Shown here: positions 16,111 to 28,400 of the stretch, piece after piece | Numbering within the stretch: the stretch's first letter is position 1 | Layout of the letters: each line of letters starts with the position of its first letter | Assembly (NCBI GenBank): GCA_025766275.1 | Contig: JAFKAC010000123.1 | Location: 62,001 to 126,000 of the forward strand | Length of the DNA stretch: 64,000 nucleotides | Reading direction: 5' to 3' | From: Lactarius indigo | Lineage: Eukaryota; Basidiomycota; Agaricomycetes; Russulales; Russulaceae | Notes under the pieces: model-generated | What the model saw: the letters and a program-made list of their open reading frames with translations, nothing else | Database searches by the model: none | What the model was told of the DNA's origin: nothing | Made by a program: the position numbers and the translations under genes

Positions 16111-19100
16111 GAGCCCAGTTGCATAGAGGGCTGAAGAGCTATGTGCATGGTTGAAATATTGGTTGCATGGACAACAGAACATTGGCAGAACGAGGCCAAA
16201 CGTACAAGAGGGGAAGCTCTACAGAAGATTGGAAAGGGATGAGATAAACCACTAATACCGTACAATATTCACCTACATTTTCCTAATGTCTGGGGAAGCG
16301 AATAGTGACTCAGCCCTTAATATCTTGGAAGTCGAAGACATGAGCACTACAGCAGCACCAAGAGAAGGTGGAGACAGTGAGGGATGTGAATGTGTCCACA
16401 AGGAGGTCTTTCTAATGCAAATCGTGAGTGCAAACGAGATCGAACCATAATACCATGTGTTGGACTAAGATGTCCATCAGAGACAACTTCCAAATTCCGA
16501 GCCAGTGTAAGCAGTCTCGCCCACGACCTGTGTCTAAAAAAAAGTCTACCCCCCTGGTGACAGCATGGCACCTGTCTGAAATAGTGTCTTGTATCGTTGT
16601 AACTTACGGCCCACACATGCAAGTGCACATAAGACAACTATTGTATCATGGTTTTCATATCGATACAGTATACAATAGTCAGACCCCTCGCAACCGCAGC
16701 ATAGGCGAGGTTTGAATATTTGAATACCAGTTTAGGCCACCAATCCTGAAGCTCTGGCATCCTTTGCTGGCACTTGGTCCACCCAAATTATTTTGCCTCC
16801 GCTCTGAACCATTAAATGGAAGTCTGCCTATAGGACTGCAAGTTGTGACCCTACAATACGGAGTATTGTACTGTATTATGGTGTATATATTTGTTACAGT
16901 ACTGTAATAAAACCGCAATGAGAGGGTGAGTGTAGCGTTAGTGTCAAAAGATGCCTGCTAAGAAAGCCCATTTTATTTCCATCAAACTTTATACTACACA
17001 GTTCCATCAACCCTCGTGCATCAGTCGCCGTGCATTGGTATAGCACTGTACCCATCGCTGGAAATAGTGTGAACTAAATAGGAGGAATTTGAAAATGGCC
17101 CATGTGATGTTCAGCGTTTATTTCCAAATGCACTGGCAGAACTAGTGTCAACTGCCGTGGGCAGACAGACTTGCAGACAGACCCATACTAGTGTTGTGAC
17201 ATACAGTCAGCAGCCTTGCATTGTTTGCTTTTGTCAGAGTGTCACTCCTGTATATCATTCTCACTCTCAGCCACCATCAGAACAGGGTCCTGACTGACTT
17301 AGTGTGGGGCTTGATCAAAAAAAAAGACTTAGGGTGGGGTGGAGTATGTGAGTTAGGCGCTAATCTTGATGCTGATATGACACTATTGTATACAGAATCA
17401 TTGAACGTGGATGGCATCCATGTAAACCCCACTGCAGGGATTTCTCTGAGACCCTATAGCTGGCAGTGTGAAACGAGTATCCTAAGAGAGATGTAGATGG
17501 ATCATTTTTAGAAATGCTTACAAAATTACATTTACATGCAAGTTGAAATATCTGATTTTCTCTGTGTTCTGAGGAAGCGAGCTGAAGCCACGCAACTGCT
17601 TGTTGATAAGATCAGTCCATCGGTTCAATCAGCAGGAAAAATCGAGTGTTAGCGACAGCGAACGCAGAAAACCCAGAGTGTGATTCATTGCAGCAAGGCA
17701 GGCCCGACTTTTGAACCAGGATCCACTTTTGCAATGACAAGGACAAACAAAAATCAATATAGTCACATTGGTTTTACAATCACGCTACAATACAGTCCGA
17801 TTCAAATGTGAACCATGACTCGGATCAACTCTGAGGCCCGCTGACACTATCGTCTCTACCCAAAGTTATATCTTATGTCTTCCTCCTTGCCACACACACA
17901 CATTCTCTCCCTCTCTAACTCTGCTTCTTCACCATATCGCATCAAGCCTCAACTATGATGGCCACCCGTACTCGCCTCGGTTCTCGTCTTGGAACCAGCC
18001 CATTGGCCACTCAAAGACAGGCCGCACGTCCCTGCACCTCGTGCCACCTTTGTCCATCAACACCCTGGGCTCATCGCATTGCCCATCTCACTGACCCCCT
18101 CCTACCTTTCATCGCTTCACCCGCACTCCTGTCGATCTCCAGGGTCTCCTTTCAAACTCTCATCTGTCTCTAGCCACCCCCAAGACACCATGCAGATCGC
18201 CACGCTCGCAGTTGGAGTTGGAGGAAGACTTGTCATGTGTAATTTCTCAGCCCCCTTTATTTTTGTATCCTCACTTCCCTTCACCTAGATAGTCTGTTTT
18301 GGATTCTCGTGTTCGCGACCACACTCCATTGTCTTTGCTCGTACCTATGGCACTTTGCTGTCCCCTACACTCATACCCTCGACTCCTTTCCACATAGTTG
18401 TAGAAACTGTTAGATACCGACCATTTGTATCTAATGTGGTGTTCTTGGCTCATAAATAGGATTGTCATGGTTTTCCCCCTCTTCTACCTCTGCATGCTTA
18501 TCCCGGCAGTCAGGCCTAGTCAGGCCCTACCATGAGGGATTAAGTTCACTAGTTATCTCACGTCGCTCTCTCTGGCCTTCGTCTCACTCTCATCGCCTTG
18601 CTCTCGCTAGCCCTTGGGCCGACTCCCCTTGGCCCATGGATCTTCCATTCTTTCCTCTCTAATCCAGTGGAATCCCCTCTGCCTTTTGAACTCACATGGA
18701 CTTGACTCCGTACAATGTCGCTCCCCTTGGCCACTGTTACTGTCTTCTACTCCCTCGCTTGTACTTTGGGCTGCTCAACCCTGAGAACCTTGGCATCCAC
18801 ACACCCTTGAGCTTTTGCCTCTGCTGGAGTTTTCGATGTTCAACCTCCCGCTTGTTGCTCTGCTGCCCAATCAGTTACCTGGATCGTTGTCAGAATCTCT
18901 CTCTGGGCCTTACAAATTTGAATCTACTCCCATATGCTGTCGATGTTGCCTCATTGAGTACTGAGTCCTTGGTGGATATGTTCTTGTTGTCGCTGGCAGA
19001 GCCCATTCCCTTCCTGCCTGCGTCACTCAAAACATTGCCAAATGCAACAATTTCACTCCATTCGGTGCTACTATCTCTGTTACAGCACGTTTTTCTTATT

Positions 19101-19886
19101 TGTCTTTACCATGGCATTGGCCACAAGGGCATGGTTCCACTGTGTGGCTGCAGCTTTCAGAGATCTGGCGCCTTCACAAACCATTTATTGTACCTACAAT
19201 TGATGACCACATGTGCAACATTCTGGGCATCTGGGGCCAGGGGAGCTGTCACTCCTGCGTTCTTCCCACCTGAAGGCATGCTCTACTCGCCCTTCCTCTC
19301 CCAAGGTGTCCACTTTCAGGAAGGATACTGATCGTCTCCCACTACTACCCTAGGTCATCTTCGGTATCCTGTCCAACCACTACAGGTGGAAATAGCCCCT
19401 TGTGATCGATCTACTTTTCTGCGCTGTCCTCAAGCTTTGCTCTGGATTTGTCAACACTCCCTCGCCCTTCGCTCCATCTTTAGTATTGCAATGGGTGGTG
19501 TCTGGGGTCTCACATCATCAACCACGCTCGAGAATCTCTCTGTAAAAGTGGGCGTAATATCCTGTTTTCGAAATTTCATGTCAATCACTGCAGTGGCAAA
19601 TGCAGTAGCCTAGTACCGTCTGAGGATATCCCTTGTCAGTCTGAAACACGGTGATTTGAGCTAGGGCCAGAATGTAAAGATGGTGTACACAAGTCACTGA
19701 AGAGTTGGCCTAATCCATGACACAGAGTGAATCAAATCCAATCAATACAATGAAATTCATGGCCACCCAGCACAAATACAGGTGGAGGAACACAGAGCTG
19801 GACATGCCTAATTAGTGTCTGGCATAAATGAGATGTGTGGAGGAAGACGCCCCTCAGTGCTTCCTTTCCTCTCCGAGTCCTTTAGC
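16111..19886. other. 3.8 kb without a recognised gene
   Basis: No convincing protein family was recognised on either strand. A pyrimidine-rich stretch with CACACA and CTCTCT runs (about 17880-17945) precedes short frames at 17955-18288. A 211-codon open frame (18696-19331, plus) has no recognisable motif and low complexity typical of chance frames. Short palindromes occur near 16856-16873 and at TACAGTACTGTA (about 16897). It may be old decayed repeat sequence. Confidence 0.5.
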
Positions 19887-19891
19887 ATGCC

Positions 19892-20503
19892 TGTTGATAA
19901 GTGACCCTTGTGCACTTAGCAGCTCATATGGACCAGACTTACAGATATGGACTGCTGTAGATTAATTAGGACCGCTTTAGATTAGATTTGATCTGTACAA
20001 TCTTGGACTTCTTTATCTATGACATCATGTACAATGACATCATATGGACATATCCAGACTCTTCATTGTACTACACGTTCTTGTATCTTTCTTTGTTCTC
20101 CTTTGGGTCTATCCTTATTATGATGTCACTATGATATCATTTACTTCTGGACTCTCCTTGTTCTTTCTGTCCTTGTCCTCAGAATGTCCACTCCTTTGTC
20201 CGTTTGTAGAACAATAACTACCTTGTAGTACGTGACTTGTGTTACATCCCTTGTATAGTGTCACTCCCAGAAAGTGTATAAGTAGAGTAGCATGTACGCT
20301 CCTGGTCCACATCAGTTCTCACTGTTTGTGTGCCAGGTAAGCTCCCTCTTCTCCAATGTATAAATATCAGTTCTCACTGTTTGTGTGCCAGACACTTTGC
20401 TTCACCTGCTTGACATCCCCTCTGCTGCTAACCAGCTGCAACTAGTATCTCACCACAGACTCTTTGCCTCTGTGAGTATTGGTTATGTCTTTGCTGTTCA
20501 TCA
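19892..20503 (+). repeat. Copia solo LTR on a start codon
   Basis: 612-bp LTR, TGTTGATAAG...TTCATCA, with target duplication ATGCC at 19887-19891 and 20504-20508. The duplicated ATGCC contains the ATG of the downstream reading frame. The LTR is in the same orientation and has a TATAAG box at 20277-20282, so it is positioned as a replacement promoter. It keeps the duplicated unit with GTAAGC. Confidence 0.95.
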
Positions 20504-22862
20504 ATGCCTAGCACACACACATCAAATGTGCACAAACATCCTGGTCGTGTTATACAGGTCCAAAAAAAATGGACAACAAAGCAAGTAGCTGAAGACAAAG
20601 CACACAAGAAGGCAGCATCCATTGCTGCTAGACAGAAAGCTGCAGAAAAGTGCAATGCGGTCCTATTGCAGCTCACAGAGAGTAGAAGTGCTGTAGAACA
20701 GGATGAAGAAGAAGTGCATGCACACAGCACTAGGCCAGATATCCAGTATGAGTCCCTTCCATAAAATAAATAAATTTTGATATCTCTTTGCAGAAGTTCG
20801 AGTTACCAGATGCCCCAGGCTGTAGCTCACGGAGAAACTGAAATAGATCATTGGTACTGAGCACAGGTCTTGAAAGCATCCAGAGTGGTATATGACTGAC
20901 TGGCAATGAATGACTAGTGATGACAGCTCCATTGAAGATGCAATGGATACCGAAGAAGAGCCCTCACAGGTCGTGGACAATTCAGTTTACACAGGTGAGG
21001 AGCTAGAGTCAGTGGAGAGGTCTCAACATGAAAGCGAAGATGTGATCGAGTCTGACAATGCTGGTCCAATTCTGAAGAGATACTCTTATAAAAAGAAGGT
21101 TGGAACGATTCACTGAGTAAGGTAGTTGTACCAGGCATTGATTGCCAGCAGGGTCCACAGAACGCAAAGAGGGGTTCACTGAGCCTGAGACAAGATGTCG
21201 ACGCCACTGGCATGCGGTGAGGAACTGACACAGCACCCTCAAGGAATAAGCGCAAACTTGAAGAGCCCCTTGCAAATATGCCTGTGAATGTGTAAGTGTG
21301 CCTAGTTGCACCATGTCAACGTCAAAACACTAAGTGCTTTGCTTATACCCAGGCACCCCAAGCACCTGAAGTGGAGTTACACCATAGCCACCATACCTGG
21401 GGGGCTGAGTTCCAATTGGAAAGCAAACGTTACCACTACATTCAGTCCGTATTTGTTCTCGTTTTGCACAACTGCTGCTAATGTAAGTACCAGATTACCA
21501 AGAGCGCCATGGGCAGTCAAGTCAGGCCAACTCCGAATTTGAAGGCAATAGCAATGGCCCTGTCAGTGAGGACTTTGATGGCCTTGATGAACTTGAAGAA
21601 GCCCTGGCACAAGTTAAGGCCAGCAAGAGCACAGCGCCGTGAGTTCCAGGGATCCATCAACCCACAGGAAAAGTGGGGGGTAGCAACAGGTTGCTGTCAG
21701 CACATGGGTCAGCAGAGGTAAGTAATTTGGCACTGCCAGCATAAAAGCACAAACTGATATTCAAGCTAAAACTTGAAGACGGGGATAATGTTTACATGTG
21801 TCACCAAGATGTCTACAGGGAGGACGAAGCCAGCCGTTGCCAGTGTCAAGTCTGGACACAAAAAGGCCATGGTAGCGGACCTGCCATTCCCTGACAGAAA
21901 GAACAGCCGAATCTGGCGAAAGTCCTTTGTTCCCTTGTTGATCGCCTGGGCTGGATCTCAGTTGGATCCCTTTGGCACCAACAGTAAGGTCAGAGAGGAG
22001 GCCGAGGTCGTCTGGAGGTGAGTGTTCCCTGCTGTAGCACTTGATCAGGAAGCCCGTGAGATTCTGACAGGCGTGGTGCGTACACCATCAGTGAGCCAGT
22101 GTGGAAGCTGACATCTACATAGGCTGAAAACATGCTCAATAACTGGCGCAGCAACATAGGAAAGGCCGGCAATAGCACCATTGCTGAGCTTTGGAGTCAA
22201 AAAGCCAAGGAAGAAGACGTTTCGTTCAGCTCCCTGGAGCATCATGCAATATATGTCACGAATTCTCTGCAAGAGATGCGTTTCATGTACAAGAATCCAG
22301 ATGTGCCCGTAAGCACTGATTTTTCAGTTACTGACAGTTAGCCCAAACCCCACATACTCAAGGCTACAATACAGGGTTCGCGAGGAGCGTCCCATTTAGA
22401 GTCAGTTTCGAAGGTGTATGCAAAGCACCTTCAGAGAATATTGGCAGTTGGCGGCAAGTATGGCCTACAGATTGGAGGGCTTGCCCTTGTGATGGTTGCA
22501 GTATGATCCCTCTTACTTTGAAACTGTATATCCAATAGTCATGCCACTGGTGTATTTAGGTTGAATGCGGGCTCACGCTCTTGAGCGATGGTGAAGATGG
22601 CAAGGCCAACAAGGACGAGGAACAAGGAAAACCAGTTCCTCGTGGTACACGTGGTAATAGCTTCACAGATAATCCCTGGGGCAAGAGGGCACACAAGGTT
22701 GTCCAGTCAGCAAAAAGGTTGACAGACTACAATTGGGAGCAAATTGAGGAGCACACAACTGTCTATTTACAATCTCTGGGCCATGACTCGGATGAGGGAT
22801 GCAGAGAGGGCGTTGAGGCCAATGCAACGATGAGCATGCGTGCAAATATTGACATAGACTGA
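20504..22862 (+). CDS. Intron-containing gene of unknown function (possibly decayed)
   Basis: First exon starts at ATG 20504, within the copia target duplication, and encodes a charged, Ala/Lys-rich helical segment. Likely GT-AG introns follow (GTATGAG about 20746 to TTTGCAG about 20794; another from GTAAGTACC near 21483). Downstream pieces include an acidic Asp/Glu-rich segment (20910-21116), a stretch with WRKSFVPLLIAW (about 21890-22020), one with LSDWRSNIGKAG-like spacing (22132-22341) and a Trp-containing C-terminal exon (22581-22862). The general look recalls basidiomycete multi-exon genes of unknown function, but no family is claimed. Exon joins are not established and frames may be broken. 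It is bounded on the right by a minisatellite. Confidence 0.4.
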
Positions 22863-22962
22863 CCCAGATGTCACGGTGTGACGCATGTATATACGACATA
22901 TGAAGTGTATTAGTATTATTGTACCCCCACCCAGCAATATCATCTTTAGTGCTACAAAAACA

Positions 22963-23404
22963 GAACTAGACAATTGACTCAAACTAGAGCGACAAAGATA
23001 AACTAGAGTGATAACGATAACTAGATCTACAAAGGTAACTAGATCCAATAAAAACAAGTAGATCTGCGAAATGTTACTAGAACTATGGAAATAATACTAG
23101 AACTACAAAAATACTAGAACTGCAGAACATAATACTAGAACTATGAAAATACTAGATCTTCAAAAATACTGGAACTACGGAAAATACTAGATCTATGGAG
23201 GTATCCTAGATCTAGGAAGGTATCAGTAGATCTAGGAAGGTATCACTAGATCTAGGAAGGTATCGGTAGATCTAGGAAGGTATTGCTAGATCCAGGAAGG
23301 TATTGCTAGATCTAGTATGGTCTAGGTTGCTAATCAGGGTAACTAGATCTATGGTATTCACCTAGTGCTAGCAAGACCTTCCTGGACCTAGGTTGGTAGA
23401 AAGG
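22963..23404. repeat. CTAGATCT-rich minisatellite
   Basis: The left part is a degenerate array of ACTAGA(A/T)CT words spaced by A-rich spacers. The right part (about 23208-23310) is a clean tandem of a 20-bp unit, AGATCTAGGAAGGTATCNNT, repeated about five times. CTAG and AGATCT occur at high density. No coding potential. Confidence 0.85.
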
Positions 23405-23436
23405 GACTAGTGGAACTAGTTCTAGTTCCACTAGTC
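23405..23436. repeat. Near-perfect palindrome at the end of the minisatellite
   Basis: Two 15-bp arms (GACTAGTGGAACTAG and its reverse complement) separated by TT. It lies between the minisatellite and the cyclin fragment. A cruciform or hairpin is possible; role unknown. Confidence 0.85.
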
Positions 23437-23446
23437 ACTTTTTGTT

Positions 23447-24397
23447 TTGCTGATGTACTTGAATAGGGTTAAGCCCTATATCTGCCCCAGCACCCTTAAA
23501 TGGGCAGAGATACGGCTGCTCCTAGGAGCCCTCGTCATTGCTGACAGATACATGGATGACAATGCCCTTAGCAATGCACAGTGGGCCATGGTCACCAAAA
23601 GATTTACCAGGTGGCAAATTGGGCAAATGGAGCAAGAGTTCCTAAGTGTCCTTAACTGGAAACTTGGCATATCCCAGGAAGACCTTCTGATGTGGTACGA
23701 TGCCACCATCATCTGTTGAGACATGACTGTTAAAGTCACATGTCTCGTGGGATCTGATTGAGTCAGCCCACATACTATATACAGTATCTGTCCCTTATGG
23801 ACTTATGGACACTCCGGACTCATATGGACTGCTTTTTGTTTATCCTTATTGATAGATCCATATATGGTTCTTATTGTTCTTTCAATTGTTAAGATACCGT
23901 TATTATCTGCTTTAGGCAGCTATTGTTCTCTGCCATCCAATGGTGTTTCTCCCTCTGGCGCACAGACCACCTCTATTGTGTTTGGGTCACCAGTGCGCAC
24001 AGACCATTATTATCTAAGCGTCCTGTATATAAGGACTGCTGTTTTCGCCTCTACACTTCAGAGTTCCTTCTACCTCTGAAGTGTAAGTTCCTTCTTTCTA
24101 CCTTACTTCCTTCACCTTTACTTATAAGACATTCTATAGAACTTGTCTGTCTCTAGGTGTGTAGTAATGGTATTAGAGTTCCTTCTACCTCTGAAGTAAC
24201 TTGTCTGTCTCTAGCTGTTCAAGCTTATCCCTTGCTTGTTAGTTCTGCGCTTCAACATCATCCCCCTTACCCCTATCTTGACGGCATCCCCTTTACCTCA
24301 ACTAGCCATCAGAACACACCCCTTCAAGAAGAAGTTGGCAGCTCCCCCTAAACTGATCCACCCCCCCTTTGTCAGAACCAACCCGATCCAACAATGA
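23447..24397 (+). pseudogene. Cyclin (cyclin-box) fragment split by a solo LTR
   Basis: The left part (23447-23713) encodes a cyclin-box core: a YLNRVKP helix, WAEIRLLLGALVIADRY, then an N-W-A motif and QMEQEFLSVLNWKLGI. This resembles PHO80/Pcl-type fungal cyclins. LTR G2 interrupts it at TCATC. Removing G2 and one TCATC copy continues the same frame from 24263 through a basic, proline-rich tail to TGA at 24395-24397. The start of the cyclin box is missing where the palindrome and minisatellite begin, so this is a 5'-truncated gene. The exact cyclin class is inferred. Confidence 0.75.
23714..24257 (+). repeat. Solo LTR G2
   Basis: 544 bp, TGTTGAG...TTCAACA, with target duplication TCATC at 23709-23713 and 24258-24262. 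It matches LTR G1 at 46678-48002 once the H insertion is removed. Strand is arbitrary because no coding region accompanies it. Confidence 0.92.
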
Positions 24398-24597
24398 TGG
24401 AGGAAGTCCCTGAAACTTCCTGAAAAGAAGTCTCAGATCAAAAGGAGACAACACCAAAAGGCCAGGGTTAGTAACCCTGAAGACGATGCCACCTTCACAA
24501 CTCTACTCAAAATCCTGGAGGAGTCACAGTCCAACCTTGCTAAACTGACCACCATGTGACTTGGCAATGTGGAATTCGCCCCTTAGAAAGGGGGTAA
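24398..24597 (+). other. 3' internal tail of an unidentified LTR element
   Basis: A short Lys/Gln-rich open stretch followed by a purine tract (AGAAAGGGGG) immediately before LTR I. The layout is that of the 3' end of an LTR retrotransposon. The rest of the element was not found, and the left boundary against the cyclin tail is approximate. Confidence 0.45.
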
Positions 24598-25271
24598 TGT
24601 CACAAACTCCCCTGTTACCTTTCCTTTTCTGTCCTTATCTGATCCATCTCCTTTCTTGGACATTACCTTTCTTGAACCTATGTTTCTCCTTTATCTGATT
24701 GTTCTAGCACTTTCTGTGCTATTCTTATCCACCTTCTTGTTGCCTTGCCGGCATGACACCATCTTGCATGATACTAGCATCATCTTGCCAGCACATCATT
24801 CTATTTATAGCAACCAGTAGCATTATGCACTCAGGTGCAATCCTGTACTATATAAGGACTCCTGCAGTGTGCCTTAGCTCCTTAGCTTTGGCTTAATCAA
24901 CTATCTGCATTGTATCTCCACTGCCTCCTTGAGTGCCTCAGTCCCTTCAGCACTCAAGCCCTTGACCCAGAACCTCTGACCCTTGACCTGTACCCCCTTT
25001 GGGTCATTCCCCTCTCAGCCTCTGTGCAGGCTTCCCCTTGACTTCGCTCTTACCCTCCCCCCGTCTTACTGGTCAGCCCAGTGACATGTGACCTTTGGAC
25101 TTAAGCCTCCATGCTCGTCCATGATTGTTACAGACTCAGTCACCTTAGCACTGGGGCTGGTACAGAAGATCTTAGGAGTCGTTGCACTCAGTGCCGATCC
25201 AACTTGGCTATCGACTGCCACGTGACAGGAAGCCATTACAGAACAACACATGCCCCCGCAGAGGCGTGACA
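24598..25271 (+). repeat. LTR I (unclassified)
   Basis: 674 bp, TGTCACAAAC...GCGTGACA, preceded by a polypurine tract. It ends where a fragment of a B-type LTR begins (25272). No partner LTR occurs in the window. Confidence 0.65.
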
Positions 25272-25381
25272 TACTAGGATTGAGTCATATCGTATCACCT
25301 ACCTCCTATCATAAGCCCTGAGTCCATGACTAATCTACCTTACAGCCATAGTCACAACCGGTACAGTAAGGAAATGTAACA
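25272..25381 (-). repeat. B2 3' LTR remnant
   Basis: Matches the last 110 bp or so of the B2 5' LTR (plus-strand right end ...GGAAATGTAACA). The left part has been replaced by LTR I. Confidence 0.85.
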
Positions 25382-25411
25382 TCACCCCCTTTTCAGTGTG
25401 AGACTCCAGAC

Positions 25412-28400
25412 TCACCAGAAGTCCTGCACCAGCCATGTGGCTTGCTCGTCACTAATCCTCTCAAAATTTTTCGCCCTCTCCAGTCGATAGATGCAATCCA
25501 TCTTGTCGTCCTTCACTGACAGCCTCATTGCCTGAAGTTGGAAAATACAGGCAGCGAGCCGCTCTTCTTCGTAGGCAGCTGCACAGTAACGCGTTACTTT
25601 GGCCATCAGGGACTTGTCCCCTATGCGATGGAGGGCGTGGTCAGTGATCTTGTTGGAAGCGAGGATGATGAGGTCCTCATGGGTGATGTGGGTGCATCCC
25701 ACAGCCAACAGCATTGGATGGGTGTAGAGGGGTCGGCCGTATAGATGGGGGGAGCCCGGAATGAGTCCCAGTATAAATGGGTTCGCACCTCCAACTATTT
25801 GTATGTGACTGGCGTTCCTCTCTACGCCATTGGGTCTGGTGATGGGGAAGTGAATGTAATGGGGCTGTCGATTCACCCTGAACCCTTCAGGTGCAAGGAC
25901 CTGCGCAGGGTTGTCATCGTGCATGATGGGGGTGTGAAGTGCAACACCGGGCAGTTGCACACATCCTCAAGACATGGGGGTTCCATTGGTGTGAATGAGC
26001 CATGGGGTGATTTGGGGATTAGTAGGGTGGCTGTGCATTCAAAGGAGGGGGTGTCTGACCTGGTAGTAATCTCTGTCCTCATGGTGAGCTTTGTCATCAG
26101 GCAACGTTGCCTGTGCTGCTGCAACTCACTCAACCTCCTCTGCACTAAGCCCAACTGTTCGTCAGCCCACTCCTTTGCCACTCTCTGCCAGTCCTCCGCT
26201 GCTTCTAACTCCTGTTGGGTCTTCGAGGGGGTGCTTGGCAGGGAAAATTCCCCTTGTGCCAATGAGGTCATCACCTGGGGGGATGACCACGATGGGTTCC
26301 TGATTGCCATCGTCATCTTGGAAGATGTGAGCGATGGCATGCTGCTGCTTATCGTCAGGCTGGCGAGTTGGGTCAGGGAACCTCTGTAGGACATTAGCCC
26401 ATTCTTGAGCAGTGATATGCCCCGCTTGCAAGTCTGCAGGTGTGTATGGAGTGAGCTGGACCGCTGGAACCATGGTTTCTTCACCATCTTCAAGGAGGTT
26501 GGTGGTGTCTTGTGCGACTTGGTCGAGGATCGCTGTGGTGACATGTCGAAGGGGAGAAGTGGGCATAGAGGTATGGGTGGATTGGATGTAAGAGGGATGT
26601 TCGTCTCAGTCCTCGTCAGACTGGCTTTTAAGGGTTCACGTTCGTACCAAGCCTGCCTGATACACTGCGATTGCTTCTGGAGTAAACACGTCATCCTTAT
26701 CGACCCACTGATTCTCCGAGTCTGGATACCCCTTCCATTTGATGAGGTACTGAAGTTTGCGGCAGTGGCTGTAATGCCATGAATCCAGAATGGCCTCGAC
26801 TTCATATTCTTCTTCTCCTTCCACCAGATCCAGTGGTGGGCGAGGGAAATTTTCGCCATGTAGGGTAGTACTTTTGTATGGTGTGAGAAGGTTGATGTGG
26901 AACCCTGGATGAATGCTCCACTGCGTGGGAAGTTCAAGGCGATAGTTATAGGGGGACATCACCTGGACTATCCTGAATGGCCCGTGGCATCGCGCTGCTA
27001 ATTTTGCTGTTGGCTGATTGGTTCTTAGGTGTTTTCCTTCTAGCCATACTTGGTCACCGATCTGATATCGTGGGGTGTCCTTGTGCTTGATCCAGCTATC
27101 TTGTGCCTTTTTGATAAGGTCTTGGGCCAGCTGTCGCACTTCTTTCAACTGGGTCAGCCTTGTGATTACGTTTGGGATAGGGGAAGGCTTATCAGTCCAA
27201 TTGGCTGTCAGGTTGTAACCCATGAGGAGCATGAACAGTGATTGTTTTGTATGTTCATGGGGCCAGTTGTTGTGAGCAAATTCTGCTATAGGGAGATACA
27301 CCACCCAGTTATCTTGCCACTCGTTGGCCCAGAACCATAGATATTGCTCTAGCCACTGATTGGTCCATTCTGATTGCCTGTCCATCCTTGGATGATACAC
27401 TGTTGAGATATTTTGTTGAATGCCCAGAATTTGGCACACCTCCCAGGTGAACCTTGACATAAACCGTGGGTCACGATCACTAATGATTTTGCGCAGTAAT
27501 CTGAATCATTTAAAGATGTGATTGACGTACAGGACAGCAGTTTCTTTGGCCATGATTTCCTCATTACAGGGAATGAATATTGATGCTTTAGTGCAATCGT
27601 GGTCTGTGATGGTGAGAATGGTGTCATACGTCTGAGATGTGGGTAGTTTAGTGATGAAGTCCAGTGCAATGGTATGGAAAGGAGGGGCATCGGTTACTAT
27701 GGAGATGGGGTATAGGGGTGCTCGGGTTGGTCTGGTGTTGACCTTATTCCGCTGGCACTCAGCGCATCCTGTAATGTACTTGTATACATCTTGATGGATG
27801 CGGGGCCACCAGTAATGGTGTTCTATGATTCATTGAGTGCGACTGATTCCTGGGTGTCCATGAACGGGAGGGTCATGATGGTCGTGTATGATTGTCCAAT
27901 ATGCTGACATAGGCCCAGTGATCACCAGTCGTCCGTCCTTATACCATTCACCTTGTATCTTCTTTAACTGATGCACGTCGACCCAGGTTTTGATAATAGC
28001 TGGGTCCTGCTGCTGTCTTGGTTGTTGTAGCATGGGATATATTTCCGTGGTGCGTGCAGCATTAGCAACTCTTACAAACACCTCGGGGGGTAGGACAACT
28101 ACACCTTGGTTATCATCCTCTCCTTGATTGTAGTCTGGTCTTCTGGATAATGCATCTGCCCTGCTGTTGTTCTTGCATTTGATATGATGGATTTCGAAGT
28201 CGTACTCCATCAATTCTAGTACTTCTTGGGCAACCCTTCAGCTGATCTTTTGCCGTGTCTTTCAGTATTGGAGATTGAGGTGGTCCAAGAATATCTTGAT
28301 TTTATGGGGGACCCTGTAACACCACTACAGGGGCGTTAGGTACGACCTGTACCGAGTCAGTCGAGGTGCAGTAGCACAAGCTCCTAGGGCTTGGCTTCAG

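Noticed and set aside
18696..19331. 211-codon open frame as a gene
   Set aside because: No recognisable motif, Leu/Ser/Cys-rich composition expected from pyrimidine-rich DNA, and no supporting neighbour.
22963..23310. CRISPR array
   Set aside because: The repeats are contiguous 20-bp tandems or short degenerate words without unique spacers, in a eukaryotic setting.
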